Positions 9,701-18,800 of a stretch of DNA of 64,000 nt are shown here, in pieces. The DNA lies in contig JAZRWH010000085.1 of NCBI GenBank assembly GCA_045599585.1, positions 1 to 64,000 on the forward strand. The letters run 5' to 3'. The translations under genes were made by a program, and so were the position numbers. This stretch comes from RGIG464 sp045599585 (GTDB lineage: Bacteria > Myxococcota_A > Bradymonadia > UBA4248). The notes beneath the pieces were generated by a model that was given only the letters and a program-made list of their open reading frames with translations, was not told where the DNA came from and did no database searches. The first letter of the stretch is position 1. Every line of letters begins with the position of its first letter.

Positions 9701-10380
9701 TCGATAATTTTTTTCATGCCTATACAGACATGAATTGCCTGAGCGAGTGCTTCTTCTTTCGTTAGGTAGTGAACATCGTTTGTCGCAACGAGCGGAATAC
9801 CGAGCCTTTTGGAAGCTTCTTTGTAGTAGGCGTTTACAGTTTTCTGCAGCGAAAACGAATTATCCATCAGCTCAAAATAGAACTGCCCGTCTTCGAACGT
9901 ATCGCGCATGATGCGGATGACTTCTTCGGGGTGATCTTTTTTGATCACGCTTTGAGCCAATTCACTGCCGAGGTCTCCCGAGAGGATAGTCAACCCTTCG
10001 GTATGATCTTTAAACCATGAAAAATCTATGGTTGCCTTACCTGTAACGGGGTCGTAGCGTTCCAGGTTACCTTTGGATATAAGATAGAGCATGTTCTTAT
10101 ATCCCGCGAGTGTACGGCAGATACCTGTAAGGTGATAAATCTTGTTCTGACTTTTTGGGTGAGCATTTGTAACATCAAATTCGCAGCCCAAAATGGGTTT
10201 AATGCCGGCCCCTTTACAGTTATTGATGAAGTCAACGGCACCGTGCATGACGCCATGATCGGTAATTGCAACTGCGTGAACTTTGCGGTTTGCAATTTCT
10301 TTCATGAGCGGCTTCACGCGCACGGCACCGTCTAAAATGCTGTACTGCGTATGAAGATGAAGGTGTACAAAACCAGGCAT
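6787..10380 (-). CDS. dnaE: DNA polymerase III alpha subunit
   Basis: The replicative polymerase catalytic subunit, 1197 residues, normal for DnaE1. In order: an N-terminal PHP domain opening FVHLHLHTQYS with AITDHGVMHG; the Pol III palm with the catalytic PDFDVDF near residue 413 and GPGRGSGAGSLVAY just before it; the HhH region GYGFNKSHSAAYALI; and an OB fold near residue 1023 (RVSVCGILKGTGIRT). The PHP domain keeps its metal-binding histidines. The ATG at 10380 follows GGAGAGG. It is the first gene upstream of a hairpin cluster, and the SurA-like lipoprotein gene lies 74 bp upstream on the same strand. Confidence 0.98.
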   Translation of the reverse strand: MPGFVHLHLHTQYSILDGAVRVKPLMKEIANRKVHAVAITDHGVMHGAVDFINNCKGAGIKPILGCEFDVTNAHPKSQNKIYHLTGICRTLAGYKNMLYLISKGNLERYDPVTGKATIDFSWFKDHTEGLTILSGDLGSELAQSVIKKDHPEEVIRIMRDTFEDGQFYFELMDNSFSLQKTVNAYYKEASKRLGIPLVATNDVHYLTKEEALAQAIHVCIGMKKIIDIDQLKAAVVDDFYLKTDEEMWEAFKDVPEACENTLKIADSVYCPVRLGPVFLPQFHTPKDFIEVNHVQTPKTGVHEYFKEVARTGLIRRLAKFKQAGKVVDENEYWHRLEREISVITQMDFPGYFLIVWDFIHWSKVHGIPVGPGRGSGAGSLVAYSMTITDIDPLPFSLLFERFLNPERVSMPDFDVDFCMDRRGETIKYVTEEYGIHNVAQIATFGALKAKAAINSVGRVLNFSVSEKNIITKLIPDSVTKKDGKVVDAAHMTLQVAYDYEPKLKALIDGDPRNQTLFKLSQQVEDLFCQTGMHAAGIVISEGPLWDYVPIFRGANGEIVAQYAKAEVEEAGLVKFDFLGLKTLTVIQHAMRHVNHTRALRGESELDISMIDLEDPNIYQMLSQAKTTGVFQVESNGFKKLLLDLKPSCFEDVIAAVALFRPGPMGSGMVDQFVETKHGKRDPDYPHPLLEGILKETYGVFVYQEQVMQAGQILSGFSLGRADIMRRAMGKKKPEVLAAQRSGFVEGAVQNGVDAERASYIFDLIEKFAGYGFNKSHSAAYALITYQSAWLKYYYPVELYAALMTCDQDNPDKVIRTINDARQNGVKILPPDINQSELNFSVVDRCVRFGLAGIKGVGAAALESVLKSREKDGPFKGLFDFCARVDQRVNKRVIEALIQSGAFDTMWEKPIKNIRDIGVARARMFATVQKALDRSKTTREEKESGQTSLFTLFASKSKDAGSMLKDRYNEAPPWPENDVLANEFALIGFFVSGHPMDHYAQESLLFASNRVADLNDLPERARVSVCGILKGTGIRTLKSGSKMAAGNLEDQTGQVGFVAFARTIEKIGAEAFSLKGPVVLTGKLQFSGEDDARKAEIILESIDPVEKLRTERISHILFKIDTEEHSPEDVEKLHDLIVAHPGPTHCYLKLSRGRCNAEFRLFCSATLTDAFLKKIDEILGVEHYELKLRPSGDLGAAS

Positions 10381-10454
10381 TTTCCTCTCCGATAAACGCT
10401 TAAAGGCCGATAGATTGCACGAAATTTTCTATAATTCTAAGCAGTCTATGCAGT

Positions 10455-11387
10455 TTATTCTTTTATTTCCTGAATAGCTTTAGCCTGAATTTGAGCTCGA
10501 ACATCATTAATTATATTCTGTCGCGCATGCAATTTCGCATTTTCATCATCCATCATTGCAGCCGGTTCACGCCATTCTGGAATGACGAAAGCCTTCCACG
10601 TGTCATCGCAAGAAATATCCTCGCGAATTGGACGACCTAAAGCAGCTTTTTCGAGAGCAGCGATAGCTTTAGGACAAGAGAAGATAAGTTCATCGTCTGC
10701 GCTGAATGGCCCCAAACGCCCAGTGTCATCCTTTTTTTCGTTACACGTATTGACGAACTCGTAATTAAAGAATTTTGCATTTGCGGAGTAACCATTTTTG
10801 TTACTCAGTCGAGGCAATCCAGGAATAGCATTTTTATTTTCAGGTTCCGGAGGCGGATCCATGAAGTTATAGCCCAACTGAGCACTGCTCAATAGACCGT
10901 GAGCGGCTGCTAAAGCCCGACGCCGGCTTTCGGTATGCAAAAGCGCGTAATTAACCGTATAACGCGCAGGCTTCGTATATTTTTCGGGGTGCTCAGCGAT
11001 CTCGCGCTGAAGGACAGACTCGCTCAAATCGATTTCGGGGAGTGGCAGGTTGTCGAGCCAGATTTGAGCCTGAGCTTCTTTAATGACGAGACTTGTTTCG
11101 GCATCTGACATCAAGTTATTTTTTCTTGCATCATTTGCCATCAAAACCATGCCCACCATACTTTGGAAGCGCGTTATGTTTAGAGAAGTTTGTTCATCTG
11201 TTTGACGCACAAAATCGGGCAACCACGTTTCGGTCAACTCAAAATCTGCCTGAGTCAACGGCTCACCGTCGATCGTTGCCAACACTGTTTCGTTTGCCTT
11301 ATCGACAGCGCCCTCGTCGCGCCGAGCACAGCCGACAACTGCCGTTAATACCAACAAGATGATTATGCTTAATAGTCTCGTTTTCAT
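10455..11387 (-). CDS. SurA/PpiC-like lipoprotein (periplasmic chaperone or prolyl isomerase)
   Basis: A 310-residue lipoprotein with signal peptide and lipobox VVGC (Cys20). After it comes VLATIDGEPLTQADFE, the typical opening of SurA/PrsA N-terminal domains, followed by a helical region. The part from about residue 140 (YTVNYALLHTESRRRAL) resembles a parvulin domain, but the motif is weak and interrupted by a proline-rich stretch, so isomerase activity is unsure. A role in folding envelope proteins is inferred and would suit a genome rich in secreted proteins. It shares a strand with dnaE downstream. Confidence 0.7.
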   Translation of the reverse strand: MKTRLLSIIILLVLTAVVGCARRDEGAVDKANETVLATIDGEPLTQADFELTETWLPDFVRQTDEQTSLNITRFQSMVGMVLMANDARKNNLMSDAETSLVIKEAQAQIWLDNLPLPEIDLSESVLQREIAEHPEKYTKPARYTVNYALLHTESRRRALAAAHGLLSSAQLGYNFMDPPPEPENKNAIPGLPRLSNKNGYSANAKFFNYEFVNTCNEKKDDTGRLGPFSADDELIFSCPKAIAALEKAALGRPIREDISCDDTWKAFVIPEWREPAAMMDDENAKLHARQNIINDVRAQIQAKAIQEIKE

Positions 11388-11516
11388 ACCCTAACTTGCC
11401 AAACCAAGTTCAACGAACAAATGTGTAATATTTATGATTAGATTTACGGTAAGCGTAAACACCAAAGCAAATTTGTTAATTCAGAAAAAAGTGATGCTCA
11501 AGGATTGCATTGGAGG

Positions 11517-11576
11517 AGAGGGGGTAGCGGCGTATTTGCAAAGCAAATAGCCGCTCAGGGGGAGACTTCCCCCTCA
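11517..11576 (-). repeat. Compound bulged-hairpin element (class A), reverse
   Basis: It reads GGGGGTAGCGGC-G-TATTTGC, AAA loop, GCAAATA-GCCGCT, then the GGGGGA-GACT-TCCCCC hairpin. It lies 40 bp 3' of the stop of the TPR/HEAT gene. The remainder of 11388-11616 shows nothing else. Confidence 0.88.
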
Positions 11577-11616
11577 ACCAACAAGGCTTGCGTTTTAAAG
11601 CATTTTGAGAGCGTGT

Positions 11617-14600
11617 CTATTCATTCAGTCGTTTTTGAGCCGTATCTCTCACGATGGCATAAGCATCGTTGAGAGCAGCCTCGAGCACAACACGTTCGGC
11701 AGCCGAATGAGGATCAAGCGACTCCATAACGGTCGCGCGCACGAGCCAATCCTGATGAGATGCTAGCTCACACAGAGCATGACGCGCAACCGGATCGGTC
11801 GAAATACCAAGCGCCTGAACGGCCTCGAACTGCATATTTCGGTCAGAGCTTTGGCTTGCCATACTAACAATTTTCGGCATGACATCGATGCCAAATGCGG
11901 CTGAAAGCTTGAGCGCAGCGGAAGCACGTACAGAATCGACCGAGCTACTGCAACCATTCTGGCACGCATCGATCCACGACGCAAAAGAAGGTCTCAGCTG
12001 GACGAGCGCGTCGCGAACGACGGCCTTTGTTTCATCGGAGTGGAGGGCCTCTGCAAAGGGAGAAGTTTTGTCCGTCAAGTCAACCGTCAGTCGCTTGAGG
12101 GCGGCCTCATAACTCTTACCAGAGCCTGTCAACACGCGCAGAACCGCGTTTTTCAGAGCCTCTTTATGTTTGATAAGCCAAGCACCGGACTGATTCTCTG
12201 CATTCGAATGCATGACGACATCATCGAGAAAGCCCTCGATGTCGACGCGGCTAGCATAAAACCCGGCTCCTTCGCCAAAGATGCGTCCTTGAGCTTCGAA
12301 CATCGTCAAAGCCGAGAGTTCGGGCACTGCAGCACCAGACTGAATCAAAGAAACCGCCATGGATCTGAGTTCACCGCCCACGATCCACAAGACTTCTAGC
12401 AAGCGTTGTGCGGCCATTTCATTTTCGACGCGAGCGAGCATCCAAAGCTGATAGGGGTGGAAGATATCGCGCGTCGAATTATCATGCGTTGTTTTATAGA
12501 GTGTTTCAGCGAAACGATCGGATTCGTATGAGGGCTGAAGTTCTCTTGCAATTTCGTTAAGATCGCCAACGCCGAGCGCAGCAGAGGCCCAAGCCGCAGC
12601 ATTTTGGACGCTTCGACTGGGATCAGACTTAGCCATGCTCGTGAATTTGGTCGTTTTGACGCCCTGACGCGCCAAGCCCAAGATAGCGAGCATACGGAAC
12701 GAATCAATCGGGTCATCGAGCGCATCTTTCAATCGCTGGACGGCCTCTGTAGACGGGATCAGACCGATCGCCCACAGAGCATTTTCGCGCAGAGCGCGCG
12801 GCAAACTGGGATCTTTGTAGAACTTGACGAGACCTGGAATGGCGGCTGGAAGCTGAGCATGCGCCATAGCTCGCACTGCCGTCAGTTGCTGTTCGCGCCC
12901 AAGCGCATTGGCAGCCGTCACGTCGAACTGATTCACCAACAATTCGATGACTGAAGCATTCGCGAGCCATTCCCCGAGATTGAGAGCCTGAGCTGACAAA
13001 GATGCATCTTTCGACTGAAGTGCTTCCAAAATAGCGCGCGCATGGCGTTCTGAAAGTTCGCGCAATGCGTGACGATCTGCAATTGCAGCGCGCGAAGGCT
13101 GGGTCTTAATGGCCAAGATATGCGGTTGAGCCTGAAGTTTTGCCACTTTCAGCATTAGCCCCACATAGACTTCACGACGTTGAAGCGCATACAAAAGCGG
13201 TTTCCAGCTATTTTCCAACTTGTCGAGATCATTTTTCCATGCGTGATAATCGATCGCGCGTTCTGCAGCACGCTGAATGAGTGACTCATCGTTGGACGTC
13301 GACACTATCTTAAGATAGATCGCATCGGCCTCTTCGTCGTGTCCAATCATCGAAAGGCTCGTCGCGTACTTAAACGCGTACGCTGCATTTGACGAACTGA
13401 TTTGACTGGCAGTTTGGTAATAATTCGCTGCCTCAGCGTATTGTCGGCTACGCGTGAGCAAATCGCCCATCTTTTCGTTGATATCCGCATCGTTTGCATC
13501 GATCTCAAGCGCCTTAGCAAGATTCGTCCGGGCCGATTCAAGATCACCCTGAGACTCATCAAACTCAGCAAGCGCTATGAGAGCGCTTCGGCGCGCATCT
13601 GGAGACGACTGAGCTGTGAGCGCTTCGAGCGTCGTACGTGCTTTATCGTTAAGTTTTGCGGCTTCATAAAGCGTCACGAGTGTCTGAACCATATCGGCGT
13701 CCTGCGGATGCAACGTCGTATATTGTTCTACCGTTGGAATGGCGTCATTCGGACGATCGAGCGCGAGTGCAGTCAAAGCTGCAAAACGCGTTTTTGAGGC
13801 ATCGTCAGGCGAAGCCTGAGCGCGCGCATTAGCACGTGCGATCGCACGTTCAGCGTTTCCGCGAAGTTCCTGAATCTGCGCTGAAGCGCGCGCGGCAACG
13901 CGCGTAACCGCTTCGTTCTGGCACATATCGCTCAAATGTTCGTAAGCTTCGACGGCATCGTCATGCTTACGCCCACGAGCGAGAACCTCAGCATAACTTC
14001 TCAGGATCTGACAATCTTTCGGATTGTCGCGAGCCACGCGCTGATAAAGATTGATTGCTTCTTCCGTGTATCCGTGTTCATCATAGATACGCGCAAGCGA
14101 TTCAAGCTTTGTCGTCCGGTCGATCTGAACGCTTTCGATCTTTTTCCATGTATCGAGCGCGTTTTTTTTCTGACCCTGAAGGTTGTAATAATCGCCCAGC
14201 GCTTCGATAGCATTGATATCATTCGGATGAGATTTGACCTGAGACGTATAAATTTCGAGGGCTTTCGCTTCGCGTCCATGCATCAGATACGCTTCGGCAA
14301 TGCGTTGAAGAACATCAAAATCCGAACCAAACGTCTTACGCGCATTGTCGAGAACGCGTATCGCATCGTCGAGGCGTTTTTGCTGCACGTATGCCTCATA
14401 GAGCTCGTAATGGTACTCAAAATTGCCCGCAAGGGCTTTGATCTTAAGACGTTCTGCGCGAGCTTTGTTCGCATCCTCAATGCGGCCATGGCTTTTTAAA
14501 AACGTGATATATTTTTCGCGCGCTTCGGCGTTGTCCGACTTCGATGAAATGGCTTTTTTGTACTGGTTCTCGGCATCGGCTGGTCGTCCTGTTTCATCAT

Positions 14601-15540
14601 AGAGCTGAGCCAATTCGAGACGTTGTTCAAGCGTAGGATTTTTCCATTGTTTTTCGAGTACGGCCAAGAGCTGCGTTACGTCACCCTGACGGCGCGACAT
14701 ATCGATTTGCCGCGAAATCAGTTCGCGCTTCATCCAATGAGAAGCCGGCAATTTAGCATCGAGTGCATCATAAACGCTTTTAGCTTCGGCGTCATTGCCG
14801 TCCTGTTCCCAAAGCGTTCCGATATCAAGATCGAGGCGATACTTTTCGTCTGCCGATACGCCGCGAACACTTTTAGCCTCTTCGAGTGCAGCTCGGGCCT
14901 CTGCATACATCCCATTCTGCGCATAAATTTGAGACAATTCTCGACGCAAAAACAGCGAGTCATCCAGAGCGATAAGTTTAGCAAAGCAATCTTTTGCACG
15001 AGACAGATCGCGGCGTGCTATCGCAATTTCAGCCATGGCACGAAGAATCTCAGTCTTCTGATCCTTCGACGAACTCATGCTCAAGGCGCGCTCGTAAGCA
15101 TTGTTCGCTTCGACGTAATTGCGACTCTCAGCTTCGATCTTCGCAATCGACATAGCAACCAAAGCCGTCGATTTAATCTTTTCGGCTTCGCGGTAAGACT
15201 GCATCGCAAGGTCGAGTTTGCCGCCATATTTGTACATATGACCTAAGACCATTCGAAGATTAAAGTTGTTAGGCTTCTGGGCAACTTTATTCTCGTACGT
15301 CCGCAACAGCTTTTCGTAGGCAGCCCCTTTGCCAACTGACTGCATAAGCTGATTGTATGCATAAGACTCTTCCGGCGACTGATCGACGAGCTGCTGATAT
15401 CTCTCTGCACGACGCGCTTCGATCGACTGGTCATCTGCGGACCAGTCCTGTGCCTGCGATATTTCCGGTATAAGCCCAAAGCTCGCTGAAACCGATAAAA
15501 TCAACGCACAGCAAACTTTCTTGATGGCATGTATGGTCAT
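11617..15540 (-). CDS. Giant secreted TPR and HEAT-repeat protein
   Basis: This 1307-residue protein has a signal peptide (hydrophobic stretch to about residue 30, ending in ISQAQD) and no lipobox, so it is likely periplasmic. Residues 40-800 are a chain of tetratricopeptide repeats; recurring A-x3-Y, GD/GR-x-DA and P-x-x-A/P patterns are visible, for example LGHMYKYGGKLDLAMQSYREA. From about residue 850 to the end come HEAT/PBS-lyase-like repeats such as LRENALWAIGLIPSTEAV and VRDTAQKRL. Both are scaffolds for protein contacts, so a role in assembling envelope complexes is inferred. No catalytic motif is seen. The ribosome site is weak (GGGACGA). Confidence 0.85.
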   Translation of the reverse strand: MTIHAIKKVCCALILSVSASFGLIPEISQAQDWSADDQSIEARRAERYQQLVDQSPEESYAYNQLMQSVGKGAAYEKLLRTYENKVAQKPNNFNLRMVLGHMYKYGGKLDLAMQSYREAEKIKSTALVAMSIAKIEAESRNYVEANNAYERALSMSSSKDQKTEILRAMAEIAIARRDLSRAKDCFAKLIALDDSLFLRRELSQIYAQNGMYAEARAALEEAKSVRGVSADEKYRLDLDIGTLWEQDGNDAEAKSVYDALDAKLPASHWMKRELISRQIDMSRRQGDVTQLLAVLEKQWKNPTLEQRLELAQLYDETGRPADAENQYKKAISSKSDNAEAREKYITFLKSHGRIEDANKARAERLKIKALAGNFEYHYELYEAYVQQKRLDDAIRVLDNARKTFGSDFDVLQRIAEAYLMHGREAKALEIYTSQVKSHPNDINAIEALGDYYNLQGQKKNALDTWKKIESVQIDRTTKLESLARIYDEHGYTEEAINLYQRVARDNPKDCQILRSYAEVLARGRKHDDAVEAYEHLSDMCQNEAVTRVAARASAQIQELRGNAERAIARANARAQASPDDASKTRFAALTALALDRPNDAIPTVEQYTTLHPQDADMVQTLVTLYEAAKLNDKARTTLEALTAQSSPDARRSALIALAEFDESQGDLESARTNLAKALEIDANDADINEKMGDLLTRSRQYAEAANYYQTASQISSSNAAYAFKYATSLSMIGHDEEADAIYLKIVSTSNDESLIQRAAERAIDYHAWKNDLDKLENSWKPLLYALQRREVYVGLMLKVAKLQAQPHILAIKTQPSRAAIADRHALRELSERHARAILEALQSKDASLSAQALNLGEWLANASVIELLVNQFDVTAANALGREQQLTAVRAMAHAQLPAAIPGLVKFYKDPSLPRALRENALWAIGLIPSTEAVQRLKDALDDPIDSFRMLAILGLARQGVKTTKFTSMAKSDPSRSVQNAAAWASAALGVGDLNEIARELQPSYESDRFAETLYKTTHDNSTRDIFHPYQLWMLARVENEMAAQRLLEVLWIVGGELRSMAVSLIQSGAAVPELSALTMFEAQGRIFGEGAGFYASRVDIEGFLDDVVMHSNAENQSGAWLIKHKEALKNAVLRVLTGSGKSYEAALKRLTVDLTDKTSPFAEALHSDETKAVVRDALVQLRPSFASWIDACQNGCSSSVDSVRASAALKLSAAFGIDVMPKIVSMASQSSDRNMQFEAVQALGISTDPVARHALCELASHQDWLVRATVMESLDPHSAAERVVLEAALNDAYAIVRDTAQKRLNE

Positions 15541-15597
15541 TTTATGTCGTCCCTGTTTTTCAATTCTCTATGCATGACGACGTTCTGACCCCTATTG

Positions 15598-16194
15598 TCA
15601 GCTGTTTTCGCCGCCCGTGAGTCCCTTGAGCCAATTGGCTAATGCTTCCAGATCGCCCTTCGGACTCTTTGCATCTGCTGCGATATAGTACTCACCGTGC
15701 GCAAGCAGAACTACCTTAGTTGTACCAAACATTGAGTTTGTCGGCACCGTTTCGATGCTATTTATTTCATTAAAATCGACGCCCTCTTCATCCCACGTCT
15801 TGTCCGTCAAAAAACGGGCAAAAATAATCCTGCGACACTGCTGGTCTATATATAACGTCCTGTTCTTTAAAAAGACGTACAACGTGCTGGCGAACGAAAG
15901 AATCACCACCATAACCAGAATATATCGAAAGAAAAATCGAATAAACCCCTCGCCACGCTGAGAATAATCGAACACATAATCCGGCAGATAAAAAAGAATG
16001 AGGAGCAAAAATGCTGCCGCAAAGGATCCACACATCGTTTTAAACACGCGATACAGTTCAGTGCGCATCGTCGGCTTGATGCAAATGAACTCTCGCGATT
16101 CGCCATGTATGTTCTTCTGCACTTTCGTCATCGCCAACGCTTTGCCAAACGCCGGACAGGGGATAGGTCCCACTTCCTTTGTCTCCAAGGACAT
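15598..16194 (-). CDS. Two-TM membrane protein, function unknown
   Basis: A 198-residue protein. I chose ATG 16194 (MSLETKEVG) because AGGAG lies 8 bases upstream; a longer in-frame start at 16230 lacks this. Two hydrophobic segments (FAAAFLLLILFYLPDYVF and FILVMVVILSFASTLYVFL-like) are separated by a short charged turn, followed by a soluble domain of about 100 residues with YIDQQCRRIIFARF and FGTTKVVLLAHGEYY. This layout resembles small PH-like membrane proteins, but I do not recognise the family. It lies 57 bp upstream of the TPR/HEAT gene on the same strand and could be cotranscribed with it. Confidence 0.75.
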   Translation of the reverse strand: MSLETKEVGPIPCPAFGKALAMTKVQKNIHGESREFICIKPTMRTELYRVFKTMCGSFAAAFLLLILFYLPDYVFDYSQRGEGFIRFFFRYILVMVVILSFASTLYVFLKNRTLYIDQQCRRIIFARFLTDKTWDEEGVDFNEINSIETVPTNSMFGTTKVVLLAHGEYYIAADAKSPKGDLEALANWLKGLTGGENS

Positions 16195-16264
16195 GCTCTT
16201 GCTCCTAATTTCACTACACGCTTCGTTCAACGGCTCTGTACCCGGGTTTTCGATTGTTTGGGTA

Positions 16265-16320
16265 GGGGGAAGTCTCCCCCTGAGCGGCTATCGCCTTCAC
16301 GGCGATACGCCGCTACCCCC
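16265..16320 (+). repeat. Compound bulged-hairpin element (class A), forward
   Basis: A GGGGGA-AGTC-TCCCCC hairpin, then TGAGCGGC-TATCGCC, TTCAC loop, GGCGATA-C-GCCGCTACCCCC. The inner arm CGCC/GGCG differs from other copies while still pairing. It lies upstream of the small membrane protein gene. Confidence 0.88.
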
Positions 16321-16604
16321 TCTCAAGACAACGTAAGTGTTTTGCAGCGTATCGATCTGCTTGCATTTCAACGCTGCGCACACTTCACTGCTTATCCTCA
16401 CGCGACACACGTTCACTACGAAGTTTTTGGGCCTCACCAAAGCTGCACAACAAACGCAACAACTCTCGGTGATAACACCCATGACCTCCTATCGTATGCC
16501 TATTCAGAGCACGTGCGCGTCAATAGCAAAATCCCCCCCTTAATACAAATTTGCCCGTGCAGTTTTGATACGATTTCTCGCAATTCTTTCCCCCCACCAC
16601 GCTC

Positions 16605-16898
16605 CAACCCACTTTTCGTCATTTTTACTTTAATAAGACCTCGCCCCAACGCAACTTTCACCGTTTTTGCTCTGGTGAGACCACTCACCAACGCAACTTT
16701 CGCCATTTTTGCTCTGGTGAGACTACGCACCAAGCCAACTTTCGCCATTTTTGCTCTGGTGAGACTACGCACCAAGCCAACTTTCGCCATTTTTGCGCTG
16801 GTGAGACTACGCACCAACGCAACTTTCGCCATTTTTGCGCTGGTGAGACTACGCACCAACGCAACTTTCGCCATTTTTACGCTGGTGAGAACTTGCTG
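16605..16898. repeat. 42-bp minisatellite, about seven units
   Basis: Full units begin at 16647, 16689, 16731, 16773 and 16815, with degenerate units at each end. The core reads CAACGCAACTTTCGCC, then ATTTTTGCTCTGGTGAGACT, then ACGCAC. Because 42 is a multiple of three, frames on both strands stay open: a 14-residue repeat MAKVALVRSLTSAK on the minus strand and a hydrophobic one on the plus strand. Neither has a ribosome site or recognisable protein features. It lies in a gene-free stretch 3' of the Rpn gene. Confidence 0.9.
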
Positions 16899-17242
16899 TA
16901 CGCATACGGCTCACGAACAGCTTCTTATTTTCTTCATTCAAACGGTGGAAGGTGGCCGAAGAATAGATAGGGGCCCTATATCTCAATCGCGTTCTAAGTG
17001 ATAAAGAGACAATGGATAGCGCATGAACGCAAAGCGTTCTAAGCGCGAGTCACAAAAACGATTATTAAGACACTGAACGTATTGTAAACAGATGCCTAGA
17101 AGGCACGCAGGCAACACATAGGCTAGCGGCGGCGTATTGAGGTCAGAAGTAGCTGCAGCCACACAAGTTTCGGGGAGCAAAGCCGGGGAGGCTGGTACCT
17201 GAAGGGCAGATAGGGCCAGGAAGATGCTAAACGTCACACCTG
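16899..17242. other. Gene-free region with a small conserved hairpin
   Basis: No convincing gene. At about 17020-17050 it carries GCGCATGAACGC-AAA-GCGTTC-TAAGCGC, a hairpin that recurs with a G-U variant at about 51384-51411. A TTG-start frame at 16983-17258 has a hydrophobic N-terminus but no ribosome site and overlaps the Rpn gene end. Confidence 0.4.
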
Positions 17243-18085
17243 TTAATTTTTTGCGCAAAGCGCTTCAAACTCTGATTCGCTCATCGAAACTTTATTTGCA
17301 GCCATTTGTAACGAAATGGCTCCGGATTTTACAAGTTCAATTAAGGTATCAATCTTACCTGCAGCCCATCCTTCATCCCGTCCTTCGGCTCTAGCCGTAG
17401 CGAGGTATGTCGCTTCATCGTGAAGTCGTTTTTCGCGCATACGAGCGGCTTCGCGCATTCTATCATCATCACTCATGACACGAAGTACATTGGATGCTTT
17501 ATTCATAACTTGATCAGTTTCAAACATTACCAAATCCTCCGCCGTTTTGACGTTAAAAAACTTAAGCCATAGCGCCATCGACACTGATAGCTTTTCATCT
17601 TCACTTTTACCAACTTTTCGTAATTCAAAAAAGTGCAGCACCATCTTGTCTGAAAAAATACTCTGAGTCCCCTGAATCATGGGCACAACCACAGTATGCG
17701 CTTCATTGCGATCTCCAAAGAGAATAAAATCCACGAGATGAATGGAAATCGCCTGCTTTAGACTAAAATATTCTACGCCAGATTTGAGATCTGAAGTAAA
17801 GAGCTTTGCCCAGTAAAAAAGCGAGCGGTCGGCGTAGCCAAGCATTTTTTTAACTTGAATCTCGATATCGATTTGGCGTGTCGCCAAAGATAGCCGCAAA
17901 TCCAAGCGACTGAATTTCGTGTCGGGGTCGTCTGGCAACATCTCGGGATTTGTCAATTCGATTCCCGTAATTTCAAGCATCGGAATCGACAGCATAGATG
18001 CGACAAAATGCTGAAGCAAATCCAAGTTTTCTGTAAAAATCTTTTTGAAAACAATATCCAATTTTGGGGAGAGCAACTCATCCAT
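17243..18085 (-). CDS. Rpn-family PD-(D/E)XK nuclease / putative transposase
   Basis: A 280-residue member of the recombination-promoting nuclease group (PF12784-like). The opening LLSPKLDIVFKKIF is typical. Catalytic residues of the PD-(D/E)XK fold are visible as D62 in SRLDLRL and E75-x-Q77-x-K79 in DIEIQVKK. The middle part (YWAKLFTSDLKSGVEYFSLKQAISIHLVDF) is also characteristic. The C-terminal 60 residues form a charged helix followed by a variable tail. Known members are DNA endonucleases that raise recombination or act in defence; the target here is unknown. It stands alone in gene-poor DNA, as these fast-evolving genes often do. No terminal inverted repeats were found around it. Confidence 0.88.
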   Translation of the reverse strand: MDELLSPKLDIVFKKIFTENLDLLQHFVASMLSIPMLEITGIELTNPEMLPDDPDTKFSRLDLRLSLATRQIDIEIQVKKMLGYADRSLFYWAKLFTSDLKSGVEYFSLKQAISIHLVDFILFGDRNEAHTVVVPMIQGTQSIFSDKMVLHFFELRKVGKSEDEKLSVSMALWLKFFNVKTAEDLVMFETDQVMNKASNVLRVMSDDDRMREAARMREKRLHDEATYLATARAEGRDEGWAAGKIDTLIELVKSGAISLQMAANKVSMSESEFEALCAKN

Positions 18086-18800
18086 GAAGGACCGCCTTTG
18101 GCATTCAATAAGTCAACATCAAACCACCTTGCAAGGCATCTTTTGATGTATTGCAATACGATAGACTTACGCACATTTTCGTGATGGAAGCTGTGGACAT
18201 GCAGTGAAATCACATCGTTGAACACGGACGAGGACTTTGATCAAAACCACGCAAACACGCACCACTCAACGAAATCCGAACGTTTTGCGCTACGAGTGTC
18301 TGCCTCTGGCTGCAGTTCGGGCCCAAATTTTTGGGCCCCGCCCCCGCCTCCACCACCGCCGGCTTGTCGGCCCATGACCAGCCGCCGGGCAGACGCCCCC
18401 GACAGCTTCGCCTGAGCCATTTTTTGAGCGCTCCCTCAAAAAACTCCGTAGCCAAACCGAAAAACGCCACAAAAATTCGCTGCGCATGGATAGCGAGCAA
18501 GTACGCAGGAATTCGCTTGAGCAAACTGCGTCACAGAACTCAGGTGTTCGTCAACAACAAGCGTCCCGGACGGGATAGGAATCCAACAGGGGGACTGCGG
18601 CAGCACAAAAAGACAAAAACGAACAGCAGCATATCTCAATCTCCTATGGCTAAAAGGTTGATGAGGAGAACAACCCTGTTTTCCTCCTTACAGTAGTGCC
18701 ATCGAAAATCGTTTCGTTACGCTTTGATATGCTTTTTTCTTTTTAGATGACGAACTCAGTTTGCATACGATTTAAATCAAACAGCCCAGACGCATAAAAA
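18086..18800. other. Gene-free GC-rich region with two perfect palindromes
   Basis: No recognisable gene or known RNA in about 700 bp. At 18319-18338 a perfect GGGCCCAAA/TTTGGGCCC palindrome opens a locally very GC-rich segment (to about 18415). It closes with TTTTTTGAG...CTCAAAAAA at 18420-18443, which could terminate transcription in either direction. A short non-coding RNA between these is possible. I searched by eye for RNase P, tmRNA and SRP core motifs and saw none. Confidence 0.4.

Noticed and set aside
16105..17001. Long + strand frame through the minisatellite (298 codons)
   Set aside because: It is kept open by the 42-bp repeat and runs over a structured repeat. There is no ribosome site and no protein-like composition outside the repeat.
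16983..17258. TTG-start minus frame with a hydrophobic N-terminus
   Set aside because: It overlaps the end of the Rpn gene, has no ribosome site, and its sequence after the first 30 residues looks non-coding.
18210..18524. Minus-strand frame of 104 codons in the GC-rich region
   Set aside because: Arginine- and tryptophan-rich, spans a perfect palindrome and a terminator-like structure, with no ribosome site or known domain.
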